Numbered from the stretch's first letter, positions 53,896 through 62,730 are shown. The stretch: DNA of 64,000 bases from JBFHIZ01 sp963666475 (GCA_963666475.2 OY762821.2:372001-436000); one strand, 5' to 3'. Program-made: numbers and translations. The notes: generated by a model not told the origin, from the sequence alone.

Positions 53896-54513
53896 ATGGA
53901 AGTTAAAAAGATTACAAGGGAAAACTTTGCAGATTATGGGAGAATTTTATCCGAAGGTTGGTCTGTAGCAGATATGATATCTGCTATGGATCAGTTTTCG
54001 ATAGAAGAGGGTGTCGTATATTTTCCTTCTATTACAGAGCTGGAAAAGTTAGAAGAAACCAAAGTAAATGCAGAACAGTTCGGTGGTGGACTACCTGTTC
54101 AGACAGGTTACTGCATCGGATACAACAATAAGCTGGATGCTTTTGAATATCATAGATCAAGCGAGATCAATATTGCGGCTACTGATTTTATTGTAATATT
54201 AGGTTTGCAAAGAGATATTGATGCGGATTATCACTATGATACAGCGAAGGCAGAAGCTTTTTTTGTGCCAAAAGGCAGCATTGTTGAGTTTTATGCGACG
54301 ACACTTCATTATGCTCCATGCAGTGTGGATGGAAAACAGTTTAAAGCGATCGTCATGTTACCAAAGGGAACAAATGAGCCATTATCTTTACAATCAGAAG
54401 TGAATGCGGAGCTAAAACTTCTAACTGCACAGAATAAGTGGCTGATTGCACACGCTGAGGCAGGAATAGATGGTGCATTTGTTGGACTGGACGGAGAGAA
54501 TCTGACCATATAA
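53896..54513 (+). CDS. DUF4867-type, cupin-like sugar operon protein
   Basis: 205 residues from ATG 53896, with GGAGG at 53880; the earlier ATG at 53878 overlaps the ribosome-binding site. The middle has RDIDADYHYDTAKAEAFFVP, then GSIVEFYATTLHYAPCSVDG, a single-barrel cupin-like pattern with His/Glu residues that could hold a metal. I match it from memory to DUF4867, found in Clostridia next to fucose/arabinose isomerase genes. Function unknown. A sugar epimerase, mutarotase or isomerase role is plausible from context. Confidence 0.8.
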   Translation: MEVKKITRENFADYGRILSEGWSVADMISAMDQFSIEEGVVYFPSITELEKLEETKVNAEQFGGGLPVQTGYCIGYNNKLDAFEYHRSSEINIAATDFIVILGLQRDIDADYHYDTAKAEAFFVPKGSIVEFYATTLHYAPCSVDGKQFKAIVMLPKGTNEPLSLQSEVNAELKLLTAQNKWLIAHAEAGIDGAFVGLDGENLTI

Positions 54514-54555
54514 GAATCAAAGGTAATTTAATAATACATTTAAAAGGAGATCATC

Positions 54556-56040
54556 ATGATTAATTCACCAAAGGTAAAATTAGGAGTAGTAGCAGTAAGT
54601 AGAGATTGTTTTCCAGAAGCACTCTCAGTAAACAGAAGAAAAGCGCTGATGAAAGCATATGCAGAGAAATATGATGTAAGTGATATTTATGAATGTCCAG
54701 TATGTATCGTGGAGAGCGAAATTCATATGCAGCAGGCATTAGAAGATTTAGAAAAAGCAGGGTGTAATGCTCTTTGTGTGTATCTTGGAAACTTTGGACC
54801 AGAAATCTCTGAAACTTTGCTAGCACAGAAATTCAACGGACCAAAAATGTTTATTGCAGCAGCTGAAGAATCAGGGGATGATTTAGTAGGTGGAAGAGGA
54901 GATGCATATTGTGGACTTTTAAATGCTTCTTACAACTTAGCTCTTCGTAATGTAAAAGCATACATTCCAGAACATCCGGTTGGAGATGCAGAAGATCTCG
55001 CAGACGAAATTCATGCATTCTTACCAATTGCAAGAGCAATCATCGGAATCAAAAATCTCAAAATCATTAGTTTTGGACCTCGTCCTCAAAACTTTATGGC
55101 ATGTAATGCGCCAATCAAACAATTATACAACCTTGGAGTTGAAATTCAAGAAAACTCTGAGTTGGATTTGTTTGCTGCATTCAATGCACACGAAGGAGAC
55201 GAAAGAATTCCAGCTGTTGTAGAAGATATGGCAAAGGAACTTGGTGCGGGAAATACAAAACCATCGATTCTTCCAAAACTTGCACAGTATGAGATTACAC
55301 TACTTGATTGGGTTGAACAGAACAGAGGAGTAAGTGAATTTATTACTTTGACAGCGAAATGCTGGCCAGCATTCCAGACACAGTTTGGGTTTGTTCCTTG
55401 TTTTGTAAATTCAAGACTTACAGAAAGAGGAATTCCTGTTTCATGTGAAGTAGATATTTACGGAACATTGTCAGAATTCATCGGAACAGTAATCAGTAAT
55501 GATGCGGTTACTCTTTTGGATATCAATAACACAGTACCAAAAGATATGTATAAAGCAGAAATCAAAGAAAATTATTCTTATGGATTAGAAGAAACCTTTA
55601 TGGGATTCCATTGTGGAAATACTTCTGCAAGCAAATTGTCTTCCTGTTCAATGAAGAATCAGATGATCATGGCAAGAGCGCTTCCAGAAGAAGTAACCAA
55701 CGGAACTTTAGAAGGCGATATTATTCCAGGAGAAATTACTTTCTTCCGTCTTCAGAGTACCGCGGACAATGTGCTTCGCGCATATGTTGCAGAAGGTGAA
55801 GTGCTTCCAGTGGCTACACGTTCATTTGGTTCAATTGGAATTTTCGCTATACCAGAAATGGCAAGATTTTACCGTCATGTGTTAGTAGAAAAAAATTATC
55901 CACATCACGGAGCTGTTGCATTTGGTCATTATGGAAAAGCAATTTACGAAGTATTTAAATACATTGGAGTTTCTGTAGATGAAATTAATTTCAATCAACC
56001 AAAAGGAATGCGTTATCCAGCGGAAAATCCATTCTGCTAA
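54556..56040 (+). CDS. L-fucose/L-arabinose isomerase family protein
   Basis: 494 residues, the size of AraA/FucI-type isomerases. Start PKVKLGVVAVSRDCFPEALS. Likely metal/active-site residues are Glu298 and Asp300 in PVSCEVDIYG, Asp near LLDINNTVP and His352 in MGFHCGNTS, with a second His pair at HHGAVAFGHYG near the C-terminus. The family converts an aldose to a ketose with a divalent metal. Which sugar is used is not clear: the neighbours are a xylulokinase-like kinase and transketolase but not araD or fucose aldolase. The ribosome-binding site is AAAAGGAGA. Confidence 0.85.
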   Translation: MINSPKVKLGVVAVSRDCFPEALSVNRRKALMKAYAEKYDVSDIYECPVCIVESEIHMQQALEDLEKAGCNALCVYLGNFGPEISETLLAQKFNGPKMFIAAAEESGDDLVGGRGDAYCGLLNASYNLALRNVKAYIPEHPVGDAEDLADEIHAFLPIARAIIGIKNLKIISFGPRPQNFMACNAPIKQLYNLGVEIQENSELDLFAAFNAHEGDERIPAVVEDMAKELGAGNTKPSILPKLAQYEITLLDWVEQNRGVSEFITLTAKCWPAFQTQFGFVPCFVNSRLTERGIPVSCEVDIYGTLSEFIGTVISNDAVTLLDINNTVPKDMYKAEIKENYSYGLEETFMGFHCGNTSASKLSSCSMKNQMIMARALPEEVTNGTLEGDIIPGEITFFRLQSTADNVLRAYVAEGEVLPVATRSFGSIGIFAIPEMARFYRHVLVEKNYPHHGAVAFGHYGKAIYEVFKYIGVSVDEINFNQPKGMRYPAENPFC

Positions 56041-56061
56041 TTGTTGCATAAAGGAGAAGTC

Positions 56062-57531
56062 ATGGCAAAACAATATTTTATTGGGGTAGACCTTGGAACA
56101 TCAGGTGTGAAATTGCTCTTGTTAGATGGAGAAGGAACAATTGTAAAAATTGTTACGAAGAATTATCCATTGCAATTTCCACATCATGGGTGGTCAGAAC
56201 AGAGTCCAGAAGATTGGTGGCAAGAATCCAAAGCTGGAATCAAAGAATTGATTTCTGAAATTGACGGTCAAGATGTCGCAGGAATTAGCTTTGGAGGGCA
56301 AATGCATGGGTTAGTAATTCTTGATGAAAATGATCAGGTGCTTCGTCCTGCAATTCTTTGGAATGATGGACGTACCGTAAAGGAAACGGACTATTTAAAT
56401 CAAGTGATTGGTCAGGAAAAACTTGCTGAATATACAGCAAACATTGCCTTTGCAGGTTTTACCGCACCGAAAATTTTGTGGGTAAAAAATAACGAACCCG
56501 AAATATTTGCAAAAATAAAGAAAATCATGTTACCAAAGGATTATCTTGCATACCTGCTTTCTGGGACTTTTTGTACAGATTATTCGGATGCATCGGGAAT
56601 GTTACTGCTTGATGTAAAGAACAAATGCTGGTCAAAAGAGATGCTTGAAATTTGTGACGTGAAAGAAGAACAACTTCCAAAGTTATTTGAAAGTTACGAA
56701 GTAGTTGGAACAATTCTTGCGGAAGTGGCAGAAGAGCTGAAAATCAGCAAGGATGCAAAAATCATTGCGGGAGCTGGTGACAATGCGGCTGCGGCAATTG
56801 GTACTGGAACGGTAGGGAACGGAGAATGTAATATTTCTCTTGGAACAAGTGGAACGATCTTTATTTCGGAAGCAGAATACGCTGACAATACAAATCACGC
56901 AATTCATTCGTTTGCTCATGCAGATGGAAAATATCACTTACTAGCATGTATGTTATCGGCTGCATCATGCAATACATGGTGGATGGAAGGTATTCTTGAA
57001 ACAAAGGATTTCGCTAAGGAACAGAGTCAAATTACTTCACTAGGGGAAAATCAAGTGTACTTTATTCCATATTTGATGGGAGAACGTTCTCCACACAATG
57101 ATCCAAATGTAAGAGGAAGTTTTTTTGGACTCAGTATGGATACAAGTAGGACGGATATGACGCAGGCAGTATATGAAGGAGTAGCTTTCGGACTTCGGGA
57201 TTCTCTTGAAGTTGCAAGAGAATTAGGATTTCATATTACTTCCTCAAAGATCTGTGGAGGTGGAGCAAAAAGCCCACTGTGGAGAGCAATTGTTTCAAAC
57301 GTCATGAATGTAAAACTTGAAATTCTAGAAAATGAGGAAGGTCCAGGCCTTGGAGCAGCGATATTAGCAGCCGTAGGATGTGGAGCCTTTGAAAATGTAG
57401 ATGCTGCAGTAAATGCTTTGGTGAAGGTTAAAGAAACCGTTTTGCCTGACCCAGAATTGGTTGCAAAATACGAAAGTAAATATCAGAATTTTAAGACGTT
57501 ATACCCGGCGATTAAGAATGTATTGAAATAA
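56062..57531 (+). CDS. xylB: Xylulokinase-like FGGY carbohydrate kinase
   Basis: 489 residues from ATG 56062, with AAAGGAG before it (the ATG-like start at 56041 is rejected). FGGY fold: first phosphate-binding GVDLGTSGVKLLLLDGEG; QMHGLVILDENDQ is the xylulokinase-type QMHG motif; SLGTSGTIFIS and GAGDNAAAAIGTGTV hold the ADP-binding and catalytic aspartate region. It phosphorylates D-xylulose or a close ketose. It is last in the operon and followed by a terminator. D-ribulose kinase activity cannot be excluded. Confidence 0.9.
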   Translation: MAKQYFIGVDLGTSGVKLLLLDGEGTIVKIVTKNYPLQFPHHGWSEQSPEDWWQESKAGIKELISEIDGQDVAGISFGGQMHGLVILDENDQVLRPAILWNDGRTVKETDYLNQVIGQEKLAEYTANIAFAGFTAPKILWVKNNEPEIFAKIKKIMLPKDYLAYLLSGTFCTDYSDASGMLLLDVKNKCWSKEMLEICDVKEEQLPKLFESYEVVGTILAEVAEELKISKDAKIIAGAGDNAAAAIGTGTVGNGECNISLGTSGTIFISEAEYADNTNHAIHSFAHADGKYHLLACMLSAASCNTWWMEGILETKDFAKEQSQITSLGENQVYFIPYLMGERSPHNDPNVRGSFFGLSMDTSRTDMTQAVYEGVAFGLRDSLEVARELGFHITSSKICGGGAKSPLWRAIVSNVMNVKLEILENEEGPGLGAAILAAVGCGAFENVDAAVNALVKVKETVLPDPELVAKYESKYQNFKTLYPAIKNVLK

Positions 57532-57537
57532 ATAAGT

Positions 57538-57575
57538 AGAAAACCTTCTGTTTACAGGAGGTTTTCTTTGTTTTT
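57538..57575 (+). terminator. Terminator of the sugar operon
   Basis: AGAAAACCTTCTG (57538-57550) pairs with CAGGAGGTTTTCT (57555-57567) with one wobble and a TTTA loop, followed by TTGTTTTTT. It starts 7 bases after the xylB stop. Confidence 0.92.
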
Positions 57576-57617
57576 TAGCGTTTTCGATAAAAAAAATAAA
57601 AAAAAACGGAATTTTAC

Positions 57618-57646
57618 TTGTAAGTTCGAATGTTTATTCGTACAAT
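57618..57646 (+). promoter_or_regulatory. Promoter of the DUF3048 lipoprotein gene, with palindrome in the spacer
   Basis: TTGTAA (57618-57623), 17-base spacer, TACAAT (57641-57646). The spacer holds CGAAT-gttt-ATTCG (57627-57640), an inverted repeat placed where a repressor would block RNA polymerase. It is similar in shape to, but not the same as, a LexA box (CGAAC-N4-GTTCG). Confidence 0.6.
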
Positions 57647-57684
57647 AATTAAGATAGTAAAAATTACAAAAGGTGGATACAAGA

Positions 57685-58797
57685 ATGAAAAGAAAAATAA
57701 TGATGCTTTTTGTTTCTTTAACATTAGTAGCGGCGCTTACTGCATGTGGAAACAATCAAACCAATAATACGACTACAAATAATGGAGAAATCGAAATCGT
57801 TGAAATTCCAACTGTGGAAGAAGAACCAGTCGTAGAAGAACCTACCGTTGTTGAAGTTCCAGAAGGAATGTATCGTAGCGAACTTACAAATGAAATCATC
57901 AGTGAAGATTTGAGAAATCAGAGACCAATAGCAGCAATGGTTGACAATGAAATCACAGCATTAGCTCATTATGGTGTTGCGGATGCGGACATCGTATATG
58001 AATTGATGAACAGTTTAGAAAACGGACGTATTACTCGTCTTATGGTTATCGTAAAAGATTGGAAAAACATCGAACAACTAGGAAGTGTTCGTAGTTCAAG
58101 AAGTACAAATTTCTACTTGATGTGGGAATATAATGCAATCTTTTGCCATGATGGTGGCCCATATTATGTAGAAGAATTCTATGACAAAGAGTATACAGAT
58201 CATTTGAATGGTATTTTTTCGCGTGTAGACAATGGAAAACCTAGAGAATTTACAGAGTATATCACTTCAGAAGATTTGATTGAAGGAGTAAAAACATATG
58301 GAATCTCAGAAGAATACAATGAGTTCTACGAAGGACCTCATTTTATTTTCACGGATGAAGTAAACCAAATTACATTTGAAGAAGAAAGTTATGCGAAAAT
58401 GGCTACATTGATTGATCTTCCTTATGATCACAATGGTTCTTATTTAAATTATAACGAAGAGATAGGATTATATGAATATGGCGAATATGGTGAACCACAT
58501 ATAGACGCTTTAAACGACGGAAATGTAACTTCCTTCAAGAACGTAATTATTCAAGAATGTACCTATGCTCAGTTGGATGATCATGGATATATGGTATACA
58601 ATGTTATTGATAGTGGTCTAAGTGGATTCTACTGTACAAATGGAAAAATGATTCCTATTACATGGGAAAAGAAAAACAATACGGATCCTACAAAATATTA
58701 CAATGCTGAAACAGGTGAAGAGATTGTATTAAATACAGGAAAAACATATATCACTTTAGTTCCAGACGATGTATGGGATGAATTGATCATTAAATAA
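57685..58797 (+). CDS. DUF3048-type lipoprotein
   Basis: 370 residues from ATG 57685, with AAAGGTGG before it. Signal peptide with lipobox LTAC, lipidated Cys21 predicted. A Thr/Asn- and Glu/Pro/Val-rich linker (residues about 24-60) is followed by a DUF3048 pair of domains: RPIAAMVDNEITALAHYGVA, ADIVYELMNSLENGRITRLM and GSVRSSRSTNFYLMWEYNAI are the family signature (YerB-type). The C-terminal end (GKTYITLVPDD) is also typical. Surface-anchored, function unknown. Monocistronic, with its own promoter and terminator. Confidence 0.9.
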   Translation: MKRKIMMLFVSLTLVAALTACGNNQTNNTTTNNGEIEIVEIPTVEEEPVVEEPTVVEVPEGMYRSELTNEIISEDLRNQRPIAAMVDNEITALAHYGVADADIVYELMNSLENGRITRLMVIVKDWKNIEQLGSVRSSRSTNFYLMWEYNAIFCHDGGPYYVEEFYDKEYTDHLNGIFSRVDNGKPREFTEYITSEDLIEGVKTYGISEEYNEFYEGPHFIFTDEVNQITFEEESYAKMATLIDLPYDHNGSYLNYNEEIGLYEYGEYGEPHIDALNDGNVTSFKNVIIQECTYAQLDDHGYMVYNVIDSGLSGFYCTNGKMIPITWEKKNNTDPTKYYNAETGEEIVLNTGKTYITLVPDDVWDELIIK

Positions 58798-58821
58798 AAT
58801 CAGAGATAAGTAGAAGCTAAA

Positions 58822-58858
58822 AAACACCAAAACTTGTAGTTTTGGTGTTTTTTTGTGT
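58822..58858. terminator. Bidirectional terminator between convergent genes
   Basis: AAACACCAAAAC (58822-58833) and GTTTTGGTGTTT (58839-58850) form a 12-bp stem with TTGTA loop. T-run on the + side, and A-run on the + side (T on the other strand) upstream, so it works for both the DUF3048 gene and the PPK2 gene. Confidence 0.9.
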
Positions 58859-60334
58859 TTAAGCATGTAAATAGGTGTCAATAGCATTTGTAACAATTTC
58901 AAGAGTCTGCAGTCTTGCATATTTCTTATCATTGGATTCGATGATATGCCATGGGGCGAAGGTTGTACTTGTTTTTTCGAACATTTCATCAACTGCGGTT
59001 TCATAAACCTCCCATTTTTCCCGATTTCTCCAATCTTCATCGGTGATTTTCCAACGTTTATCTGGGTCAGCTTCTCTAGAATGAAATCGTTCTAGTTGCG
59101 TATTTTTGTCAATATGTATCCAGAACTTGATGAGGATTCCACCGTGCTTGGTAAACCATCTCTCAAATTCATTGATTTCTTGAAAGGCACGTTTCCAATC
59201 ATTTTCAGTACAAAAACCTTCTATTCTTTCCACGAGCACTCGACCATACCATGTTCGGTCAAAAATGGCTATATGACCGGATTTTGGAGCCCGTATAGCA
59301 AAACGCCATAGATGATGTCTTTCTTTTTCTTCTGGAGAAGGAGCCGCAATGGGATAAACACTGCAACCCCTTGCATCAAATGCATGTGTCAGACGTTTGA
59401 TGTTGCCACCTTTTCCGGCTGCATCCCAACCTTCATAAGCGATCATAACAGGGATCCCCTTTTTGTAAAGTTTGTCATTTTGTGAGGAGAGTTTATTTTG
59501 GAGTATTTTTAATCGTTCTTTATACTCGTCTTCTGGAATTCCTTTGTGGAAAACAATACTAGAAAGTTTTGGCATTGTAACTTTTTCAAAAGATGAATTT
59601 AAAGATTCAAATCTTGGCTCAGGGTGTTGGATTGCTGTTTCGATCGTTTGTGCAATCTTGCTAAGAACCAAGTGTTCCGCTTTCTTTCGATTTTTACTAT
59701 CGACGAGATGCCAAGGAGATTCCTTTGTATCAGTTGCTTGTAGAACGTGGTTGTAGTAGTCTTCGAATAGCTCTCGATCGGTTGTCTGCAATTGATCTTG
59801 TAAGGAAACTTTCCATTTTGTACTTCGGTTTTCTAATAGTTTTTGATTTCGTTCTTTTGCTTCTTTTTCAGAAATGGTTAAAAATATCTTGATCAGGATA
59901 TAACCATTCTCTAGAAGCTGTTTTTCGAAAGTGTTGACTTCTTTTATATATCCGTTTAGTTCTTCAGAAGTTAACCTATGAGAATAACGCTTGTAAACAA
60001 GTTCTTCCACGTAAGATGTATCAAAAAAGGTTATTTTTCCGTTTTCAGGAATGTTTTTGATATATCTCCATAGAAGAGGGTGTCTTTCTTCTTCGGGACT
60101 TGCTTCTTTATATGCAATTACATCATAAAATCTTGGATCGAGTTCTCGAATGATATGACTAAGAAGAGTCCCTTTTCCTGCTTGCCCCCAGCCGTCGATG
60201 TAAATGAGGACGGGTCTCTTGCTTTCTTTTATAGAATGTTGTAACTTTGATAGTGTTTTTCTTAAATGATTCACTTCAGATTTTTGATCCTCTTTATTGA
60301 AATTTGATGGATAGTCCAAGGTTGTTTTATACAT
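58859..60334 (-). CDS. Polyphosphate:AMP phosphotransferase, two PPK2 domains
   Basis: 491 residues with two PPK2 domains. N-terminal domain (about residues 35-240) has DGWGQAGKGTLLSHII but FFDTSYVEELVYKRY in place of the usual DRTWYGRVLV lid, so it may be a poor catalyst. C-terminal domain (about 295-490) has YEGWDAAGKGGNIKRL and IAIFDRTWYGRVLVERIEG, a full active site. Such two-domain proteins make ADP from AMP with polyphosphate as donor. AAGGAGG precedes the ATG at 60334 on this strand. The only gene on this strand. It diverges from the chemoreceptor gene by 173 bases. Confidence 0.92.
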   Translation of the reverse strand: MYKTTLDYPSNFNKEDQKSEVNHLRKTLSKLQHSIKESKRPVLIYIDGWGQAGKGTLLSHIIRELDPRFYDVIAYKEASPEEERHPLLWRYIKNIPENGKITFFDTSYVEELVYKRYSHRLTSEELNGYIKEVNTFEKQLLENGYILIKIFLTISEKEAKERNQKLLENRSTKWKVSLQDQLQTTDRELFEDYYNHVLQATDTKESPWHLVDSKNRKKAEHLVLSKIAQTIETAIQHPEPRFESLNSSFEKVTMPKLSSIVFHKGIPEDEYKERLKILQNKLSSQNDKLYKKGIPVMIAYEGWDAAGKGGNIKRLTHAFDARGCSVYPIAAPSPEEKERHHLWRFAIRAPKSGHIAIFDRTWYGRVLVERIEGFCTENDWKRAFQEINEFERWFTKHGGILIKFWIHIDKNTQLERFHSREADPDKRWKITDEDWRNREKWEVYETAVDEMFEKTSTTFAPWHIIESNDKKYARLQTLEIVTNAIDTYLHA

Positions 60335-60450
60335 AAATACCTCCTTCGAAAGTTGTGGAATCTTTACTTAACATAATCATATCACTATTGACTAAATTTT
60401 TCGATGTGAATAGGACATTTTTCCTAAAAAAAAATTATTATACATCCAAA

Positions 60451-60479
60451 ATTCGTATATTGTGTTATAATATTCGTAT
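60451..60479 (+). promoter_or_regulatory. Chemoreceptor promoter with two ATTCGTAT repeats
   Basis: TGTTATAAT (60463-60471) is an extended -10 with a perfect TATAAT; no good -35 is seen. Two ATTCGTAT copies (60451-60458 and 60472-60479) lie 21 bases apart, on each side of the -10 box. This is not a sigma-D type promoter, unlike many chemoreceptor genes. Confidence 0.5.
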
Positions 60480-60507
60480 GAATGTAAGAACGGGAGGCCT
60501 TATTCAT

Positions 60508-61584
60508 ATGGAAGAGAAAAGCTTATCAAGGAATGAACAAAAAGGTGAAGCTGAGACCCAAAAAGCTGCTAAAAAAGCAGAAAAAAACGCAGCAAGAAAA
60601 GTAGCAAAAAATGCAAAAGCGAAAGCCAAGAAAGAAGCAAAAGCGAATGTAAAAGTGAAAAAGGCTACAAAAAAAGATTCAAAAATCAGTATTCGAACTC
60701 AAATGCTTGCAGGATTTGGTGTTCCAATTATTTTAATTATTATCTTGGGGACCAGAGTATTTCAAATGGCAAAAGAGGGCTTGGTCGAGAATTATATGCA
60801 GGGTGCAGAGCAGACATTGCAGGTTTCTGCTCAACTCATGGACAATGAGCTTAGTCACATCAAGCAAATCGCATTAAATTTATATGTGGATGATGATTTG
60901 TATTATTATTCGATGGGCCTTTTAGACGGAACGGACGCAGACAGTGTTGAGATTATCAACAATTTGAGAAGAGACTTATCCGTTCATAAGACGGATGACG
61001 CAATTGCCAATATTTATATTATTCCGGCAACTGGGGTCAGACCTCTTTCTACGGTTGATCTTCCGACCAGCAAATCATCCGCTACAGATGTCTTTGAATA
61101 TATTGCAGCAGACTTGGAGAATGTTGCATATGAGCAGGTTGATCAGTTTGGCTGGGCATCGACTCACGATTTGATTGACGAGTACTGGGAAAAAGGAAAC
61201 GCAGGATATATTACAAGTTGTTATGTGATTCCCCGAAACAAACGTGGTATTTATATCATTGATGTTAGCAAACCTTTGATTCAGGATATTATGGAAAGTA
61301 TTAGTATTCCAGATGGAGCATATCTTTCCTTTATCACACATGATGGACGAGAAATTATGATTAGTTCGGATCCAGACGCAACGGAAGAACTTTCCGGATT
61401 GGCTTCGGAGGATTTCTATATTGAAGCGAGTGAATCTAAAATAGCTTCTGGAAGTAAAATGGTCGAATATCAGGGAATGACATATTTATTTATGTATCAT
61501 TTGTGTGCAGAAGATGGTTCGATGGTGGCTGAACTTGTTCCGGAAAGTGTTATTTTGGCTCACGCAAATCAAATTCGATGTTAG
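60508..61584 (+). CDS. Methyl-accepting chemotaxis protein, N-terminal (sensor) half, frameshifted
   Basis: 358 residues from ATG 60508, with GGGAGG 10 bases before. The first 65 residues are a charged, Lys/Ala-rich cytoplasmic tail (blocks like AKKAEKNAARKVAKNAKAKA), unusual for chemoreceptors. Then TM1 (QMLAGFGVPIILIIILGT) and an extracytoplasmic domain resembling dCache sensor domains (residues about 100-350). The frame ends at TAG 61582 just before the second TM helix. The signalling half continues in the next frame at 61578, so this looks like one gene with a one-base deletion. Confidence 0.85.
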   Translation: MEEKSLSRNEQKGEAETQKAAKKAEKNAARKVAKNAKAKAKKEAKANVKVKKATKKDSKISIRTQMLAGFGVPIILIIILGTRVFQMAKEGLVENYMQGAEQTLQVSAQLMDNELSHIKQIALNLYVDDDLYYYSMGLLDGTDADSVEIINNLRRDLSVHKTDDAIANIYIIPATGVRPLSTVDLPTSKSSATDVFEYIAADLENVAYEQVDQFGWASTHDLIDEYWEKGNAGYITSCYVIPRNKRGIYIIDVSKPLIQDIMESISIPDGAYLSFITHDGREIMISSDPDATEELSGLASEDFYIEASESKIASGSKMVEYQGMTYLFMYHLCAEDGSMVAELVPESVILAHANQIRC

Positions 61585-62723
61585 CTATTATTTTTGTAAT
61601 CGTTGCTGCCGTTGTCGTAGCTATTATAGGTTTTGCAATCATGGTTGGATTTGATAATAAGATTATGAGATTGCAAAAAACGTTGCAAAAGGTTGCGGCA
61701 GGAGATCTTACCGTTTCGGTGGATGGAATAGGAAAAACTGAGTTTGGAAAAGTAAATAAAGAAATGTCAGAGACAGTAGTTGGTGTCAAACAACTTGTCA
61801 AAAAGGTGAAGAATGTTGCTGAGAAGGTTGCAGATGAGGTAAGCAGAGTAGAAACGGCATCTGAAGAATTGCAAAAATCAGCAATTGATATCAATAATTC
61901 GATTGATGAAATCACACAAGGGACGATGCAACAGGCAGGTGATGCAACAGATTGTCTTGGAAAGATGGATGATTTGTCACAGAGAATTCTTTCCACATCA
62001 GAAATAGTATCTGATGTTACCAAGATTGCAGACAATACAATCAATCAGATTCAGGTAGGAACGAAGAATATGAATCAGCTGATTGAAAAATCATCGTTAA
62101 CAGGTGAACTGTCAGAGGAAGTAGGAAATAAAGTTGCTGTGCTGGCAGAAAGTTCACTTCAGATCGAATCGTTCGTATCTCAGATTGAAGAGATTGCTGA
62201 TGAAACAAATTTATTGGCATTAAATGCATCGATTGAAGCGGCCCGTGCTGGCGATGCAGGTAGAGGATTTGCTGTGGTAGCCAGTGAAATTCAGAAACTA
62301 TCGGATAATTCACTTACCGCATCGAAAAAGATTGCAGATGTTGTTAAAATGATTTTGAAGTTGACGGACGAAGCAAAGGAATCTACAGTAAAAACGATTC
62401 AAAGTATTACTGAGCAGCGTGAAAGCGTCAAAGAAACAGAGTCAAACTTTATAGAAATGAATCAGGCAATTTTATCTTTGATGGAAAAATTAAAAGATGT
62501 AGAAAAAGAAATTGAAAATATGCAGGATGAAAGACAAGCGACATTAACAGGTATTGAAAATATATCTAGTGTGTCAGAAGAGACCGCAGCAGTTTCGGAA
62601 AATGTTGACCATCATGCAACAGGACAAAAAAATCTTGCAGAACAACTGCTTAAGATAACAAATGAACTAAGAACAAATACCGAAGAATTAATAAAAGAAA
62701 TCAGTTTATTTACAATTGATTAG
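61578..62723 (+). CDS. Methyl-accepting chemotaxis protein, C-terminal (signalling) half, frameshifted
   Basis: 381 residues. Begins MLAIIFVIVAAVVVAIIGFA, which is the missing TM2, then HAMP (LQKTLQKVAAGDLTVSVDGI) and the long MA signalling coiled coil with tip EIADETNLLALNASIEAARA and GDAGRGFAVVASEIQKLSDN. No ribosome-binding site precedes the ATG at 61578, which overlaps the stop of the N-half (ATGTTAG). It is the intact end of a normal receptor of about 740 residues. Expression alone would need reinitiation or a -1 slip after the CGA codon; otherwise it is a pseudogene part. Confidence 0.85.
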   Translation: MLAIIFVIVAAVVVAIIGFAIMVGFDNKIMRLQKTLQKVAAGDLTVSVDGIGKTEFGKVNKEMSETVVGVKQLVKKVKNVAEKVADEVSRVETASEELQKSAIDINNSIDEITQGTMQQAGDATDCLGKMDDLSQRILSTSEIVSDVTKIADNTINQIQVGTKNMNQLIEKSSLTGELSEEVGNKVAVLAESSLQIESFVSQIEEIADETNLLALNASIEAARAGDAGRGFAVVASEIQKLSDNSLTASKKIADVVKMILKLTDEAKESTVKTIQSITEQRESVKETESNFIEMNQAILSLMEKLKDVEKEIENMQDERQATLTGIENISSVSEETAAVSENVDHHATGQKNLAEQLLKITNELRTNTEELIKEISLFTID

Positions 62724-62730
62724 TGTTTTT

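Noticed and set aside
57627..57640. LexA (SOS) box
   Set aside because: CGAAT-N4-ATTCG differs from the Gram-positive CGAAC-N4-GTTCG at one position in each arm; kept only as an unnamed palindrome.
61560..61600. Programmed -1 frameshift signal
   Set aside because: No slippery heptamer of the X XXY YYZ type and no clear downstream hairpin at the joint; simple mutation or sequencing error is more likely.
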